Source of the DNA: Gammaproteobacteria bacterium
GTDB lineage: Bacteria; Gemmatimonadota; Gemmatimonadetes; Longimicrobiales; Gaopeijiaceae
Direction of reading: 5' to 3'
Assembly: GCA_009843625.1 (NCBI GenBank)
Contig: VYDD01000102.1
Location: 1-19,390, forward strand
DNA: 19,390 nucleotides
This document shows, in pieces, positions 7,450 through 15,512 of this stretch. A program made the translations under genes and the position numbers. Every line of letters starts with the position of its first letter. Positions within the stretch are counted from its first letter, which is position 1. A model generated the notes under the pieces. It saw only the letters and a program-made list of their open reading frames with translations. It did not search any database and had not been told where the DNA came from.

Positions 7450-8212
7450 GGAGGGCCGGTCCACAGGCCCGGCGCCCGGCAATGGAGCGACCCCGGATGC
7501 TCACGGGGTCCACGACCCCGTCCCGCTTCCCCTCCAGGCCCGCTCGCTCGTGCGCACGTTCGTGGGGGGCAACGGAAGTGAACTCCGTGTTCTGCGGGGG
7601 GTAGACCTGCGAGTTCACGTGGGCGAGGCGGTCTCGGTCACCGGCGCGAGCGGCGCGGGCAAGAGCACGCTGCTCCACCTGCTGGGGGCGCTCGACCGGC
7701 CGACATCGGGGGAAGTCCTCGTCGACGGGACGCCGTTGTTCGGGCTGGACGACGAGACCATCTGCAGGATCCGAAACCATCACGTGGGTTTCGTGTTTCA
7801 GTTCCACCACCTGCTGCGCGACTTCACCGCACTTGAGAACGTGATGATGCCCCGACTCATTGCCGGCCGGACCCGACCGGACGCCGAGGATCGCGCGCGC
7901 CACCTCCTCGATTCGGTCGGCCTCGGTGAACGCCTCGAGCACAGGCCCCGGCAGCTCTCGGGGGGAGAGCAGCAGCGGGTCGCCGTGGCCCGGGCGCTCG
8001 CCAACGACCCGGTGGTGCTTCTGGCGGACGAACCCAGCGGCAACCTCGATCGCCGGACCAGCGAGCAGCTGCACGACCTTCTCTTCCGGCTGAAGGACGA
8101 CCACGACCTCGCCATGGTGCTGGTAACCCACAACCCTGCGCTGGCCGCGCGCGCGGACCGTGTCCTGCAACTGGACAACGGCATACTTGGGGAGGGGGAC
8201 GGATCCCAGTGA
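7442..8212 (+). CDS. lolD: LolD-type ABC transporter ATPase
   Basis: This cytoplasmic ATPase powers the adjacent permease. The 256-residue sequence has Walker A GASGAGKS (68-75), Q-loop Gln120 in FVFQFHHLL, the signature LSGGEQQRVAVARAL starting at 172, Walker B VVLLADEPSGNLD (191-203) and the H-loop His230 in LVTHN. The FQFHHLL segment fits LolD better than MacB. An N-terminal extension of about 30 Pro/Gly-rich residues precedes the ATPase fold and explains the length over the usual 230. ATG 7442 was chosen for GGAGG at 7428-7432. The stop overlaps the GTG of mcsA by 4 bases (GTGA), coupling lipoprotein export to the protein-quality-control genes downstream. Confidence 0.92.
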   Translation: MSEEGRSTGPAPGNGATPDAHGVHDPVPLPLQARSLVRTFVGGNGSELRVLRGVDLRVHVGEAVSVTGASGAGKSTLLHLLGALDRPTSGEVLVDGTPLFGLDDETICRIRNHHVGFVFQFHHLLRDFTALENVMMPRLIAGRTRPDAEDRARHLLDSVGLGERLEHRPRQLSGGEQQRVAVARALANDPVVLLADEPSGNLDRRTSEQLHDLLFRLKDDHDLAMVLVTHNPALAARADRVLQLDNGILGEGDGSQ

Positions 8213-8727
8213 GCGAAGATCCCCGGGTATGCAGCGAGTGCGGCGCGGCGGAGGCCGTGGTTCATCTGACTCAGATCGTGGACGATGTGGCCAGCGTGCT
8301 GCACCTGTGCGAGAAGTGCGCCGCTTCCCGCGGGGTCAACCAGCCCTCGCCGCCCGCACACTCTCCGCTCACCGACTTTCTGTCGCAGATGACCGGCCCG
8401 GAGGAGGGCGCGGAAGCAGGAGAGGAAGACAGGACCTGTACCTTCTGCAGCCTTTCGTTCGCGGGGTTCCGCGAGAACGGACGCCTGGGATGTCCACACT
8501 GCTACACCACGTTCGACTTCTACCTGAAGAATCTGCTGAGGCGCATTCACGGGGGCGTGCAGCACGTGGGCAAGGTGTATCTGCCTCCGGATCCCACCGT
8601 CTCCGAGCGCGAGCAGCGCCTCGAGGGCCTGCGCCGAAAACTCCGCTACGCCATCAGCACGGAGGATTTCGAGCGGGCGGCGCAGTTGAGAGACCAGATT
8701 CGTTCCCTTGAGCCGGTGACCCGGTAG
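8209..8727 (+). CDS. mcsA: McsA-like zinc-binding activator of the protein-arginine kinase
   Basis: McsA activates the kinase McsB and helps target substrates to ClpC in Firmicutes. The 172-residue product has two pairs of CxxC motifs, C8/C11 with C34/C37 and C77/C80 with C95/C98, which should bind zinc. A C-terminal UVR helix-hairpin (about 138-167) contains EDFERAAQLRDQI. Overall length and domain order match Firmicutes McsA (about 180). The UVR motif also occurs in UvrB/UvrC, but the four CxxC motifs and the following mcsB settle the identity. The GTG start overlaps the lolD stop, and mcsB begins 8 bases after this gene ends. The central segment (about 42-72) is a Pro/Glu-rich linker. Confidence is high from context plus motifs. 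Confidence 0.92.
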   Translation: MSEDPRVCSECGAAEAVVHLTQIVDDVASVLHLCEKCAASRGVNQPSPPAHSPLTDFLSQMTGPEEGAEAGEEDRTCTFCSLSFAGFRENGRLGCPHCYTTFDFYLKNLLRRIHGGVQHVGKVYLPPDPTVSEREQRLEGLRRKLRYAISTEDFERAAQLRDQIRSLEPVTR

Positions 8728-8735
8728 GGAAGACG

Positions 8736-9872
8736 ATGGATCACCTGTCCACGATCTTCGATCGGGGCCTGGGGTGGCTCGATGCGAGCGGTCCGGACTC
8801 GGATATCGTCCTCTCCACCCGCGTCCGCCTCGCCCGCAACCTGCAGGGGTACGCGTTCGGCCCGCAGTCGCGGGTCAACGATCGCCGGGCCGTGCTTGCG
8901 CGCGTGCGGCGAACGGCGGAGAAGGTCGACCTGCTCGCCGAGGCGAGCGTCCATCCGCTTGCCGAACTGGACGGCGGTACCCGGCGCATTCTTCTGGAAC
9001 GGCGGCTCATCTCCCAGGACCTGCTTGGCGAGAAGTCGGACTCCGACCTTCCGCGGCGTGCGGCCGCAGTGGTGCTCTCGGCCAGCGATCCGGTGAGCGT
9101 GATGGTGAACGAGGAGGACCACCTGCGCCTGCAGGTGCTGGTCTCCGGCCTCGCGCTGGAAGGGGCGTGGGGCATGGTGGACGGACTGGACGAGGATCTG
9201 GGCCGGGAGCTCCCCTACGCGTACGACCACGAGCTCGGGTATCTCACCAGTTGCCCCACGAATGTCGGCACGGGGCTGCGGGCCTCGGTTCTCATCCATC
9301 TGCCGGGGCTCGTGCTCACCAAGGAGATCGGGCGCGTACTACAGGGGTTGAGCCAGGTCGGGCTGACGTTTCGCGGACTCTACGGAGAGGGTTCCGAGGT
9401 GGTCGGCAACTTCTTCCAGGTTTCGAACCAGACCACGCTGGGCAAGACCGAGGAGGACCTGGTCGATCATCTCGACCGCATCGTGCGCCAGGTCATCGAA
9501 TACGAGCGGCGGGCACGCCGCGTACTGATTCGTGACGCATATCAAGTCACAGAAGATAAGATATGGCGTGCCTACGGGTTACTGCGCTATGCCCGATCTC
9601 TTACTTTCGAGGAAATGATGAACCTCCTGTCGGGGGTTCGCCTCGGCGCGGCGCTGAAACTTCTCCCTGGCCTCCGTGTATACTCGCTCAACAAGATCAT
9701 GATCTTCACGCAGTCCGCCCACCTGGAGGATGCAGCAGGGCGGAAGCTTCCTCCCGGCGAGCGCGACGCGCACCGAGCCACCTATGTGCGCCGCATCCTG
9801 GCTACCGAGGGTGTGGTGATTCCGGACACGGAACCTCCGGAGAGCAGTTCGGGCTCCGGCCGCGACTCCTGA
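8736..9872 (+). CDS. mcsB: Protein-arginine kinase McsB
   Basis: McsB transfers phosphate from ATP to arginine side chains of damaged proteins, tagging them for ClpC-ClpP. The 378-residue protein has the phosphagen-kinase fold. Visible are the nucleotide-binding STRVRLARN (27-35), the acidic NEEDH motif (125-129) for guanidinium binding, Cys173 in TSCPTNVGTG, the RGLYGEGSEVVGN loop and SNQTTLG. RDAHRA (343-348) matches the RDxxRA phosphoarginine pocket that marks McsB and separates it from creatine and arginine kinases acting on free substrates. The start ATG 8736 lies 8 bases after mcsA. The C-terminal tail after about 360 (PDTEPPESSSGSG) is low complexity. Regulation is unclear because no ctsR repressor gene is present in this window. 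Confidence 0.95.
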   Translation: MDHLSTIFDRGLGWLDASGPDSDIVLSTRVRLARNLQGYAFGPQSRVNDRRAVLARVRRTAEKVDLLAEASVHPLAELDGGTRRILLERRLISQDLLGEKSDSDLPRRAAAVVLSASDPVSVMVNEEDHLRLQVLVSGLALEGAWGMVDGLDEDLGRELPYAYDHELGYLTSCPTNVGTGLRASVLIHLPGLVLTKEIGRVLQGLSQVGLTFRGLYGEGSEVVGNFFQVSNQTTLGKTEEDLVDHLDRIVRQVIEYERRARRVLIRDAYQVTEDKIWRAYGLLRYARSLTFEEMMNLLSGVRLGAALKLLPGLRVYSLNKIMIFTQSAHLEDAAGRKLPPGERDAHRATYVRRILATEGVVIPDTEPPESSSGSGRDS

Positions 9873-9895
9873 CGACCCGCGGGCACAAAAGGCAG

Positions 9896-12364
9896 ATGAA
9901 CTACAATTTCACGGATCGGGTTCGCAAGGTGCTCGCGATGGCCAGGGACGAGGCCATCAGGCTGCAACACGACTATGTGGGCACCGAGCATGTGCTGCTC
10001 GGCCTGATCCGTGAGCGGGAGGGGGTGGCCGCCACTGTGCTGATGAACCTGGGCGCGGATCTGAGCCAGGTTCACCAACGGGTGGAAGAGGCCGTTCGCA
10101 AGGGCAAGGCGACCATCGCCCTGGGTGAATTGCCCTATACCTCGCGCGCGAAGAAGGTGCTGGAGTTCGCGCTGGCCGAAGCCCGCGAACTCAACCACTC
10201 CTACGTCGGCACGGAGCATCTGCTGCTCGGACTCCTGCGGGAGGAGAAGGGCATCGCCGCGCAGGTGCTGAACTCGATGAACGTACGGCTGGACAGGGCG
10301 CGCGCGGAGTGCCTGCGGGTGCTGGGCTCCGAGATGAGTTCGGATGTCGGCGGGGGACAGGCGGTGCCGGCGGGAGGCAAGCCGGACAAGAAGTCCAAGA
10401 CTCCCGCGCTCGACCATTTCTGCCGCGACCTCACAAACCTGGCCCGTGGCGGCAAGCTCGACCCGACCATCGGCCGCCGCGTCGAGATCGAGCGGATCGT
10501 GGAGATTCTCTGCCGGCGCAAGAAGAACAACCCGGTGCTGATCGGCGAACCGGGTGTCGGGAAGACGGCTATCGTCGAAGGACTGGCTCAGATCATCGCG
10601 GCGGGGGAGATCACCGAAGCGCTCAAGGACCATCGGCTGCTGGCGCTGGACATGGCCGCGGTCATCGCCGGAACCAAGTATCGAGGCCAGTTCGAGGAGC
10701 GCCTGAAAGCGGTCATGAACGAGATCTCCCAGGGCGGCAACGTCATCCTGTTCATCGACGAGCTGCATACCCTGGTGGGCGCCGGGGCAGCCGAGGGCGC
10801 CATCGACGCGTCCAACATGTTCAAGCCGGCGCTCGCTCGCGGAGAACTCCAGTGCATCGGCGCTTCGACGCTGAACGAGTATCGCAAGTACATCGAGAAG
10901 GACGGTGCCCTGGAGCGCCGTTTCCAGCCTGTGATCGTGGACCAGCCGACCCTTCCCGAAACCGTGGACATCCTCAAGGGCCTGCGCGGCCACTACGAGG
11001 ACCACCACAGGGTGAACCTGCCGGACGACTCGCTGGCGGCGGCGGCGAAGCTTTCCGACCGCTACATCACCGACCGGTTCCTGCCCGACAAGGCCATCGA
11101 CGTCATCGACGAAGCCGGATCTCGGGCGCGCATCGCCAGCCAGGTGCCGTCGCCGGAGGTCGAGGAGCTGAAAGAGGAGCTCGCAGGGCTGGCGGGGCAG
11201 AAGGAACTCGCGATCCGCAATCAGGATTTCGAGCGCGCGGCGGAGCTGCGGGACGAAGAGCGCGAGCTGCAGCGGCGCATTCGCGAGCGCCAGAAGGAGT
11301 GGCAGGAGGCGCGCAGGCATCATCGCCCGGAGGTGACCGTCGACGACGTTTCCTTCATCGTCAGCCGCTGGACGGGGATCCCCGTCACCCGGATGAAGCA
11401 GGCCGAGACCCGGCGGCTCATCAACATGGAAGATGAGCTGCACAAGCGGGTGGTCGGTCAGGACCCCGCCATTCAGGCGATTTCGCGCGCCATCCGGCGC
11501 AGCCGCGCCGGGCTCAAGGATCCGCGGCGGCCGATCGGATCGTTCATCTTCTCGGGCCCGACCGGGGTGGGGAAGACCGAGTTGGCCCGCGCGCTGGCCG
11601 AGTTCATGTTCGCCGACCGGGATGCGCTGATTCGCGTGGACATGAGCGAGTACATGGAACGGTTCTCGGTTTCGCGCCTTATCGGCGCGCCGCCGGGGTA
11701 CGTGGGCTACCACGAATCCGGCGCCCTCACCAAGGCGGTGCGGCGCCGGCCGTATTCCGTGGTCCTTCTGGACGAAATCGAGAAGGCCCACCCCGACGTC
11801 TTCAACATCCTGCTGCAGGTGCTGGATGAAGGACACCTCACGGACAACTACGGCAGGACCATCGATTTCAAGAACACCGTCATCGTGATGACCTGCAATC
11901 TCGGGGCGCGGGACATCTCCAAGGGCGGCACCCTGGGGTTCCACGAAGAGGATGCCCGCTCCGGCTACGAACTCATGCGCGGCAAGGTGCAGGCGGCGAT
12001 CGATCGCACCTTCAACCCGGAGTTCCTCAACCGCGTTGACGACACGATCGTTTTCCACGCGCTGAGCCGGGAGGATATCGGGCAGATTGTGCACATCCTG
12101 CTCCAGGAGATCCACGAGCGCCTGGACGAGGAAAGCCTGACCCTCACCCTCAGCGACGCCGCGGTCAGCTTCCTCGCGGAGCAGGGCTACAGCGAGAAAT
12201 TCGGCGCGCGCCCGCTCCGACGCGCGATCCAGCGCTACCTGGAGGATCCGCTCTCGGAGATGATCCTCACGGCGGAATTCGGCGCCGGGGACGAGATCCA
12301 GGCCGACCTCAACGAGGCGGGGGACGGTCTTTCCCTGGGGGCCACGTCCGCGACCAAGACGTGA
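9896..12364 (+). CDS. clpC: ClpC-type AAA+ unfoldase of the Clp protease
   Basis: ClpC unfolds substrates, including arginine-phosphorylated proteins, and feeds them to ClpP. The 822-residue protein has two Clp-N repeats (about 1-145) with Glu31 and Glu107 in matching GTEH motifs. AAA1 follows with Walker A GEPGVGKT (217-224) and Walker B LFIDE, then a middle domain carrying a UVR motif DFERAAELRDEE (444-455). AAA2 has GPTGVGKT (554-561) and VLLDE, with LGF (680-682) in the loop that docks on ClpP. Length is close to B. subtilis ClpC (810). ATG 9896 was chosen because the MNYNFTDRVRKVLAMA start aligns with ClpC. The frame is open upstream to 9563 but only by running through mcsB. The stop overlaps the bamA GTG (GTGA). 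No clpP is in the window. Confidence 0.96.
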   Translation: MNYNFTDRVRKVLAMARDEAIRLQHDYVGTEHVLLGLIREREGVAATVLMNLGADLSQVHQRVEEAVRKGKATIALGELPYTSRAKKVLEFALAEARELNHSYVGTEHLLLGLLREEKGIAAQVLNSMNVRLDRARAECLRVLGSEMSSDVGGGQAVPAGGKPDKKSKTPALDHFCRDLTNLARGGKLDPTIGRRVEIERIVEILCRRKKNNPVLIGEPGVGKTAIVEGLAQIIAAGEITEALKDHRLLALDMAAVIAGTKYRGQFEERLKAVMNEISQGGNVILFIDELHTLVGAGAAEGAIDASNMFKPALARGELQCIGASTLNEYRKYIEKDGALERRFQPVIVDQPTLPETVDILKGLRGHYEDHHRVNLPDDSLAAAAKLSDRYITDRFLPDKAIDVIDEAGSRARIASQVPSPEVEELKEELAGLAGQKELAIRNQDFERAAELRDEERELQRRIRERQKEWQEARRHHRPEVTVDDVSFIVSRWTGIPVTRMKQAETRRLINMEDELHKRVVGQDPAIQAISRAIRRSRAGLKDPRRPIGSFIFSGPTGVGKTELARALAEFMFADRDALIRVDMSEYMERFSVSRLIGAPPGYVGYHESGALTKAVRRRPYSVVLLDEIEKAHPDVFNILLQVLDEGHLTDNYGRTIDFKNTVIVMTCNLGARDISKGGTLGFHEEDARSGYELMRGKVQAAIDRTFNPEFLNRVDDTIVFHALSREDIGQIVHILLQEIHERLDEESLTLTLSDAAVSFLAEQGYSEKFGARPLRRAIQRYLEDPLSEMILTAEFGAGDEIQADLNEAGDGLSLGATSATKT

Positions 12365-14787
12365 ACGGACACGCCGGCGCACGTGCTTCCGTGCGCATCG
12401 GAAGGTTGGCGGCGACGCTCGTCGGCGCCTGCTTCCTGCCCGCTTTCCTGACGGCGCAGCAGGCGGATCCGGCGGCGGGCACCTTCGTCGATTCCATCAC
12501 CGTGGAAGGCAACGTGCGCCTGACCGACGAGGAGATTCTCGCGGATCTGACCCTGCAGCCGCGCACCACGATTTCCTTCCGCGACATCCAGGAGGCCCTC
12601 AAAGCGCTCTGGAACACCGGCCAATACCGGGACTTTACGATCAGCGCCGCGGGAGGCCAGGGCGAACCGGTGCTGCTGGTGCTCGACGTCGAAGAGCAGG
12701 ACATCATGGACGTCGTCGACATCGTGGGACTGGAGCGGTTGAGCCAGGGATCCGTCAGGGACACCGCCGACCTTCGCACCGGCGAGCCCTATTCGCCACA
12801 GAAACTCGCGGTCGCGCGCGACTTCATCCGCAACGAACTCGCCGACGACGGCATCCCTTTTGCGCGCATCGACGAGCGGGTGGATGAGGTCCCCGACAAG
12901 CCGGGGCACGTGCGCCTGACTCTCGAAGTGACCGAGGGCCAGCGCGTCACCATCGCCGAAGTCGAATTCGAGGGCAACGAGAACCTGGCCTCCGACCAGC
13001 TTCGCGGAGCCCTCGACACCAAGCCGGAGGCGTTCTGGTGGTTCCGGCAGGGCTCATACCAGGAGAGCACGCTCGAGGAGGATCTGTTCGCCCGCCTGCC
13101 CGAGCTGTACCGATCGCAGGGTTATCTCGACTTCGAGGTTCTGGGGGACACCCTGGTCATCGACCCCGAAACGGGGAAATCGCGGCTCGAGGTTTCGGTC
13201 GATGAGGGTCCCCGCTACCGGGTGCGCGACTTCGTGGTGGAGGGGAACAGCCGTTTCCCGACCGAGCAGATCGAGCAGTTCTATCAGCCTGAACAGGGAG
13301 GACTGCTCAGCAGCTTCGGGATCGGCGGCGATGATGACCAGGACCCGGTGTTCGACGCCAGCGCCTTCGACGCGGCCGCGACGGCTGTGGGAACGCTCTA
13401 CCGCAACAACGGATACCTGGGGGCCAGCGTCGAGCCGTACTACGAGTTCGACGAGACGAACGGGGACGGCGACCCTACCCTCATGGTGGGCTGGCGCATT
13501 CAGGAAGGCCCGCCCGCGTATATCCGGCGGGTGGAGGTGGAGGGCAACGACTACACCCACGAGCGCGTCATCCGCGACCAGCTGTTTACGCTGCCCGGAG
13601 ACATCTACTCCGAAGAGCGGCTGATCCAGAGCTACCAGGCGGTCTCCGCCCTCGGGTACTTCGAGACCCCGATGGAGCTCCCCAGTCTCCAGCCCGCCGA
13701 CGACGGAAGCGGCAACGTGGACATCGTGTACCGGGTCGCGGAGCGGCAGACCGGCACCGTGAACTTCGGCACCGCGATGGGTGGGGGCTACGGGCTTTCC
13801 GGGTTCCTGGGGTACGACCAGCCCAACCTCTTCGGGCAGGCCAAGGCGGGAAGCGTGCGCTGGGATTTCGGCCGCTACATCAACAATTTCACCCTGTCGT
13901 ACACCGACCCGTCGCTCAGGCGCTCGCGCGTAAGCGGTACGATATCCGCGTTCTACACGCGCGACCGGTTCTTCCAGTTCACCACCGGCCAGCGCCGCCT
14001 GCAGGGCGGTTCTCTCCGCTTCGGGCTCCCCATGCCCGGTTCTCTGCGCACCAGACTGTTTCTGGGATACTCGCTGTCGCGCACCAAGTACGAGCTGTTC
14101 TCAAGGTCCGACGACCGCTCCCTGTTCGGCAGGGATCCCGGCATTCTGAGTACGCTCTCCGTAAGCCTCCAGCGGCAGACCCTCAACCACAATCTCTTCC
14201 CCACCCAGGGATCGAGGCAGGTGGTGTCCGCGGAGATGAACGGAGGAATCCTGGGCGGGGACGGCGACTTCGTGAAGTACGGGGTCGAGGGAACCTGGTT
14301 CACCCCGGTGGGGCAGATCGGAAGCGGTGCGCGTCCGATCCGGACCACCCTCGGGCTCAGTGTCCGCGCGGGGGCGATCATCGGCAACGCGGAGCGCTTT
14401 CCCTTCGACCGGTACTGGATGGGTGGGGTTCAGTTCGGTGAAAGGCTGCGCGGGTACGACGAGACCACCATCACCCCGGCCGGTTTCTTCGACCGCGGAT
14501 CCGGGTCGGGGATCCTGGAAGGCGAGAGGCTCGGGAACGCGTTCCTGTCGATGACCGTGGAGTACGCGATCCGGTTCAACGACAACCTTTCGCTCGGGTT
14601 CTTCTACGACGCCGGCAACGTCTGGGTGAGCGCGGCCGAGTTCACGCCCACGCGTCTGTTCCGGGGGGCGGGCGTCGGCGCTCAGCTGGTCACGCCCTTC
14701 GGGCCGCTGGGCCTCGACTATGCATACGGTTTCGACAAGACCAATCCGGGATGGCAGCTTCATTTCAGGATGGGACCGGGCTTCTGA
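12361..14787 (+). CDS. bamA: Outer-membrane protein assembly factor BamA
   Basis: BamA is the outer-membrane core of the machinery that folds beta-barrel proteins into the membrane. The 808-residue precursor has a signal peptide (to about 33, ending FLTAQQ). Periplasmic POTRA repeats follow, recognisable by VDSITVEGNVRL, IAEVEFEGNENL, VRDFVVEGNSRF and RRVEVEGNDYTH. The 16-strand Omp85 barrel starts near TVNFGT (466). The barrel has the conserved loop-6 motif RLRGY (695-699; VRGF/VRGY in relatives) and ends in Phe, as expected for a barrel. The POTRA before the barrel contains a long acidic insert, GIGGDDDQDP, around 320-329. The GTG start overlaps the clpC stop. It is followed by skp and lpx genes, the classical order in Gram-negative bacteria. 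Confidence 0.95.
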   Translation: MNGHAGARASVRIGRLAATLVGACFLPAFLTAQQADPAAGTFVDSITVEGNVRLTDEEILADLTLQPRTTISFRDIQEALKALWNTGQYRDFTISAAGGQGEPVLLVLDVEEQDIMDVVDIVGLERLSQGSVRDTADLRTGEPYSPQKLAVARDFIRNELADDGIPFARIDERVDEVPDKPGHVRLTLEVTEGQRVTIAEVEFEGNENLASDQLRGALDTKPEAFWWFRQGSYQESTLEEDLFARLPELYRSQGYLDFEVLGDTLVIDPETGKSRLEVSVDEGPRYRVRDFVVEGNSRFPTEQIEQFYQPEQGGLLSSFGIGGDDDQDPVFDASAFDAAATAVGTLYRNNGYLGASVEPYYEFDETNGDGDPTLMVGWRIQEGPPAYIRRVEVEGNDYTHERVIRDQLFTLPGDIYSEERLIQSYQAVSALGYFETPMELPSLQPADDGSGNVDIVYRVAERQTGTVNFGTAMGGGYGLSGFLGYDQPNLFGQAKAGSVRWDFGRYINNFTLSYTDPSLRRSRVSGTISAFYTRDRFFQFTTGQRRLQGGSLRFGLPMPGSLRTRLFLGYSLSRTKYELFSRSDDRSLFGRDPGILSTLSVSLQRQTLNHNLFPTQGSRQVVSAEMNGGILGGDGDFVKYGVEGTWFTPVGQIGSGARPIRTTLGLSVRAGAIIGNAERFPFDRYWMGGVQFGERLRGYDETTITPAGFFDRGSGSGILEGERLGNAFLSMTVEYAIRFNDNLSLGFFYDAGNVWVSAAEFTPTRLFRGAGVGAQLVTPFGPLGLDYAYGFDKTNPGWQLHFRMGPGF

Positions 14788-14919
14788 TCCCGGAAGCGAT
14801 CCGTCGTGCCACGGGGGACTTGCGGTTGCGCGGCCATCGCAGACATCCTTTCAGGCTGTTGGTTTTCGGGAAAAACGAGACGATTCCATCATGACCGCGC
14901 GTTCGGGGAGGCTCGGAAT
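14788..14919. other. 132-bp gap before skp
   Basis: No gene is supported here. The frame of skp is open upstream to 14806 but codes for nothing resembling a signal peptide before Met 14920. The region is less GC-rich around 14850-14890 (TTGGTTTTCGGGAAAAACG) than its surroundings, so a promoter for the skp-lpx genes could sit here. I could not find a convincing -35/-10 pair. Confidence 0.3.
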
Positions 14920-14922
14920 ATG
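14905..14922 (+). promoter_or_regulatory. Ribosome binding site deciding the skp start at 14920
   Basis: GGGGAGG at 14905-14911 lies 8 bases before ATG 14920. This favours the 177-residue product with an ordinary signal peptide over longer in-frame versions starting from 14806. Confidence 0.65.
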
Positions 14923-15453
14923 CGTGCAATAGCAGTTGTTCTCGCGGCTGGCTCCTTCTTCATGCCGGCCGATGACGCGGCCGCCCAGGGACCGCTGAGA
15001 CTGGGCTACATCGATTCGCAGGCGATCCTGGCGCAGGCCCCGGGAGCGACCGAGGCGCAGGATCAGTTCGAGCGCGACATGGCCCGCTACCGGGCGGAGC
15101 TGGATCAGATCGGGGAAGAACTGCAGACCATGATCCAGCAGTTCGAGCAGCAGCAGCTCACGCTTTCACCCCAGGCGCGCGACACCCAGACCCAGGCCAT
15201 CCAGGCGAAGCAGGAGGAGTACAACCAGCGCGCCGCGGAGCTGGAGGGGGAGGCCGGCAGGCGACAGGCGGAACTCGTGCAGCCCATCATGGATCAGGTC
15301 ACCGAGGCGATCGACCAGATCCGGACCGAGGGCGGATACTCCATCATCTTCGACCTCTCCGGCCAGGCGATCGTCTCCGCGGATCCCGAACTCAACCTGA
15401 CCCAGCAGGTCATCGACCGGCTGATGCAGAATACGCCGCCCGGCAACCGGTGA
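14920..15453 (+). CDS. skp: OmpH/Skp-family periplasmic chaperone
   Basis: Skp-type chaperones are trimeric and hold unfolded outer-membrane proteins in the periplasm on the way to BamA. The 177-residue precursor has a signal peptide (MRAIAVVLAAGSFFM, cleavage near AAAQG, 20-24) and the opening strand LRLGYIDSQAILAQAPG. A long Gln/Glu-rich coiled-coil follows (about 44-125, including QQFEQQQL and KQEEYNQRAAELEGEAG), with a closing strand YSIIFDLSGQAIVSADPELNLTQQVI split here only for description. This is the OmpH family layout and length. It lies between bamA and lpxD, the usual position. The 3' end overlaps a GTG (15450) that could serve lpxD, though a better lpxD start exists at 15510. Confidence 0.92.
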   Translation: MRAIAVVLAAGSFFMPADDAAAQGPLRLGYIDSQAILAQAPGATEAQDQFERDMARYRAELDQIGEELQTMIQQFEQQQLTLSPQARDTQTQAIQAKQEEYNQRAAELEGEAGRRQAELVQPIMDQVTEAIDQIRTEGGYSIIFDLSGQAIVSADPELNLTQQVIDRLMQNTPPGNR

Positions 15454-15498
15454 GCCCGCCGTCCTCGACGACGGAGCCCGCCTGGGGAGCAGCAGGAC

Positions 15499-15512
15499 AG
15501 GAGACGACCATG
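15499..15512 (+). promoter_or_regulatory. Ribosome binding site deciding the lpxD start at 15510
   Basis: AGGAGA at 15499-15504 lies 5 bases before ATG 15510. Starting here places the catalytic His at residue 239, as in E. coli LpxD, so the 20-codon extension from GTG 15450 is probably not used. Confidence 0.65.

Noticed and set aside
9563..9895. Upstream extension of the clpC reading frame by 111 codons
   Set aside because: It lies wholly within mcsB in another frame and would add residues unlike any ClpC. ATG 9896 aligns with the family start.
9782..12382. Open frame of about 866 codons on the minus strand opposite clpC
   Set aside because: It mirrors the codon structure of a clearly conserved gene. 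High GC makes long antisense frames common, and the translation has no recognisable domain.
14720..14932. Short plus-strand frame over the bamA end and the gap before skp
   Set aside because: It begins inside bamA in another frame and has no ribosome site or recognisable product.
15450..15509. GTG 15450 as the lpxD start, overlapping the skp stop
   Set aside because: The overlap is attractive because similar GTGA junctions occur elsewhere in the window. However, ATG 15510 has a good ribosome site and restores standard LpxD length and numbering.
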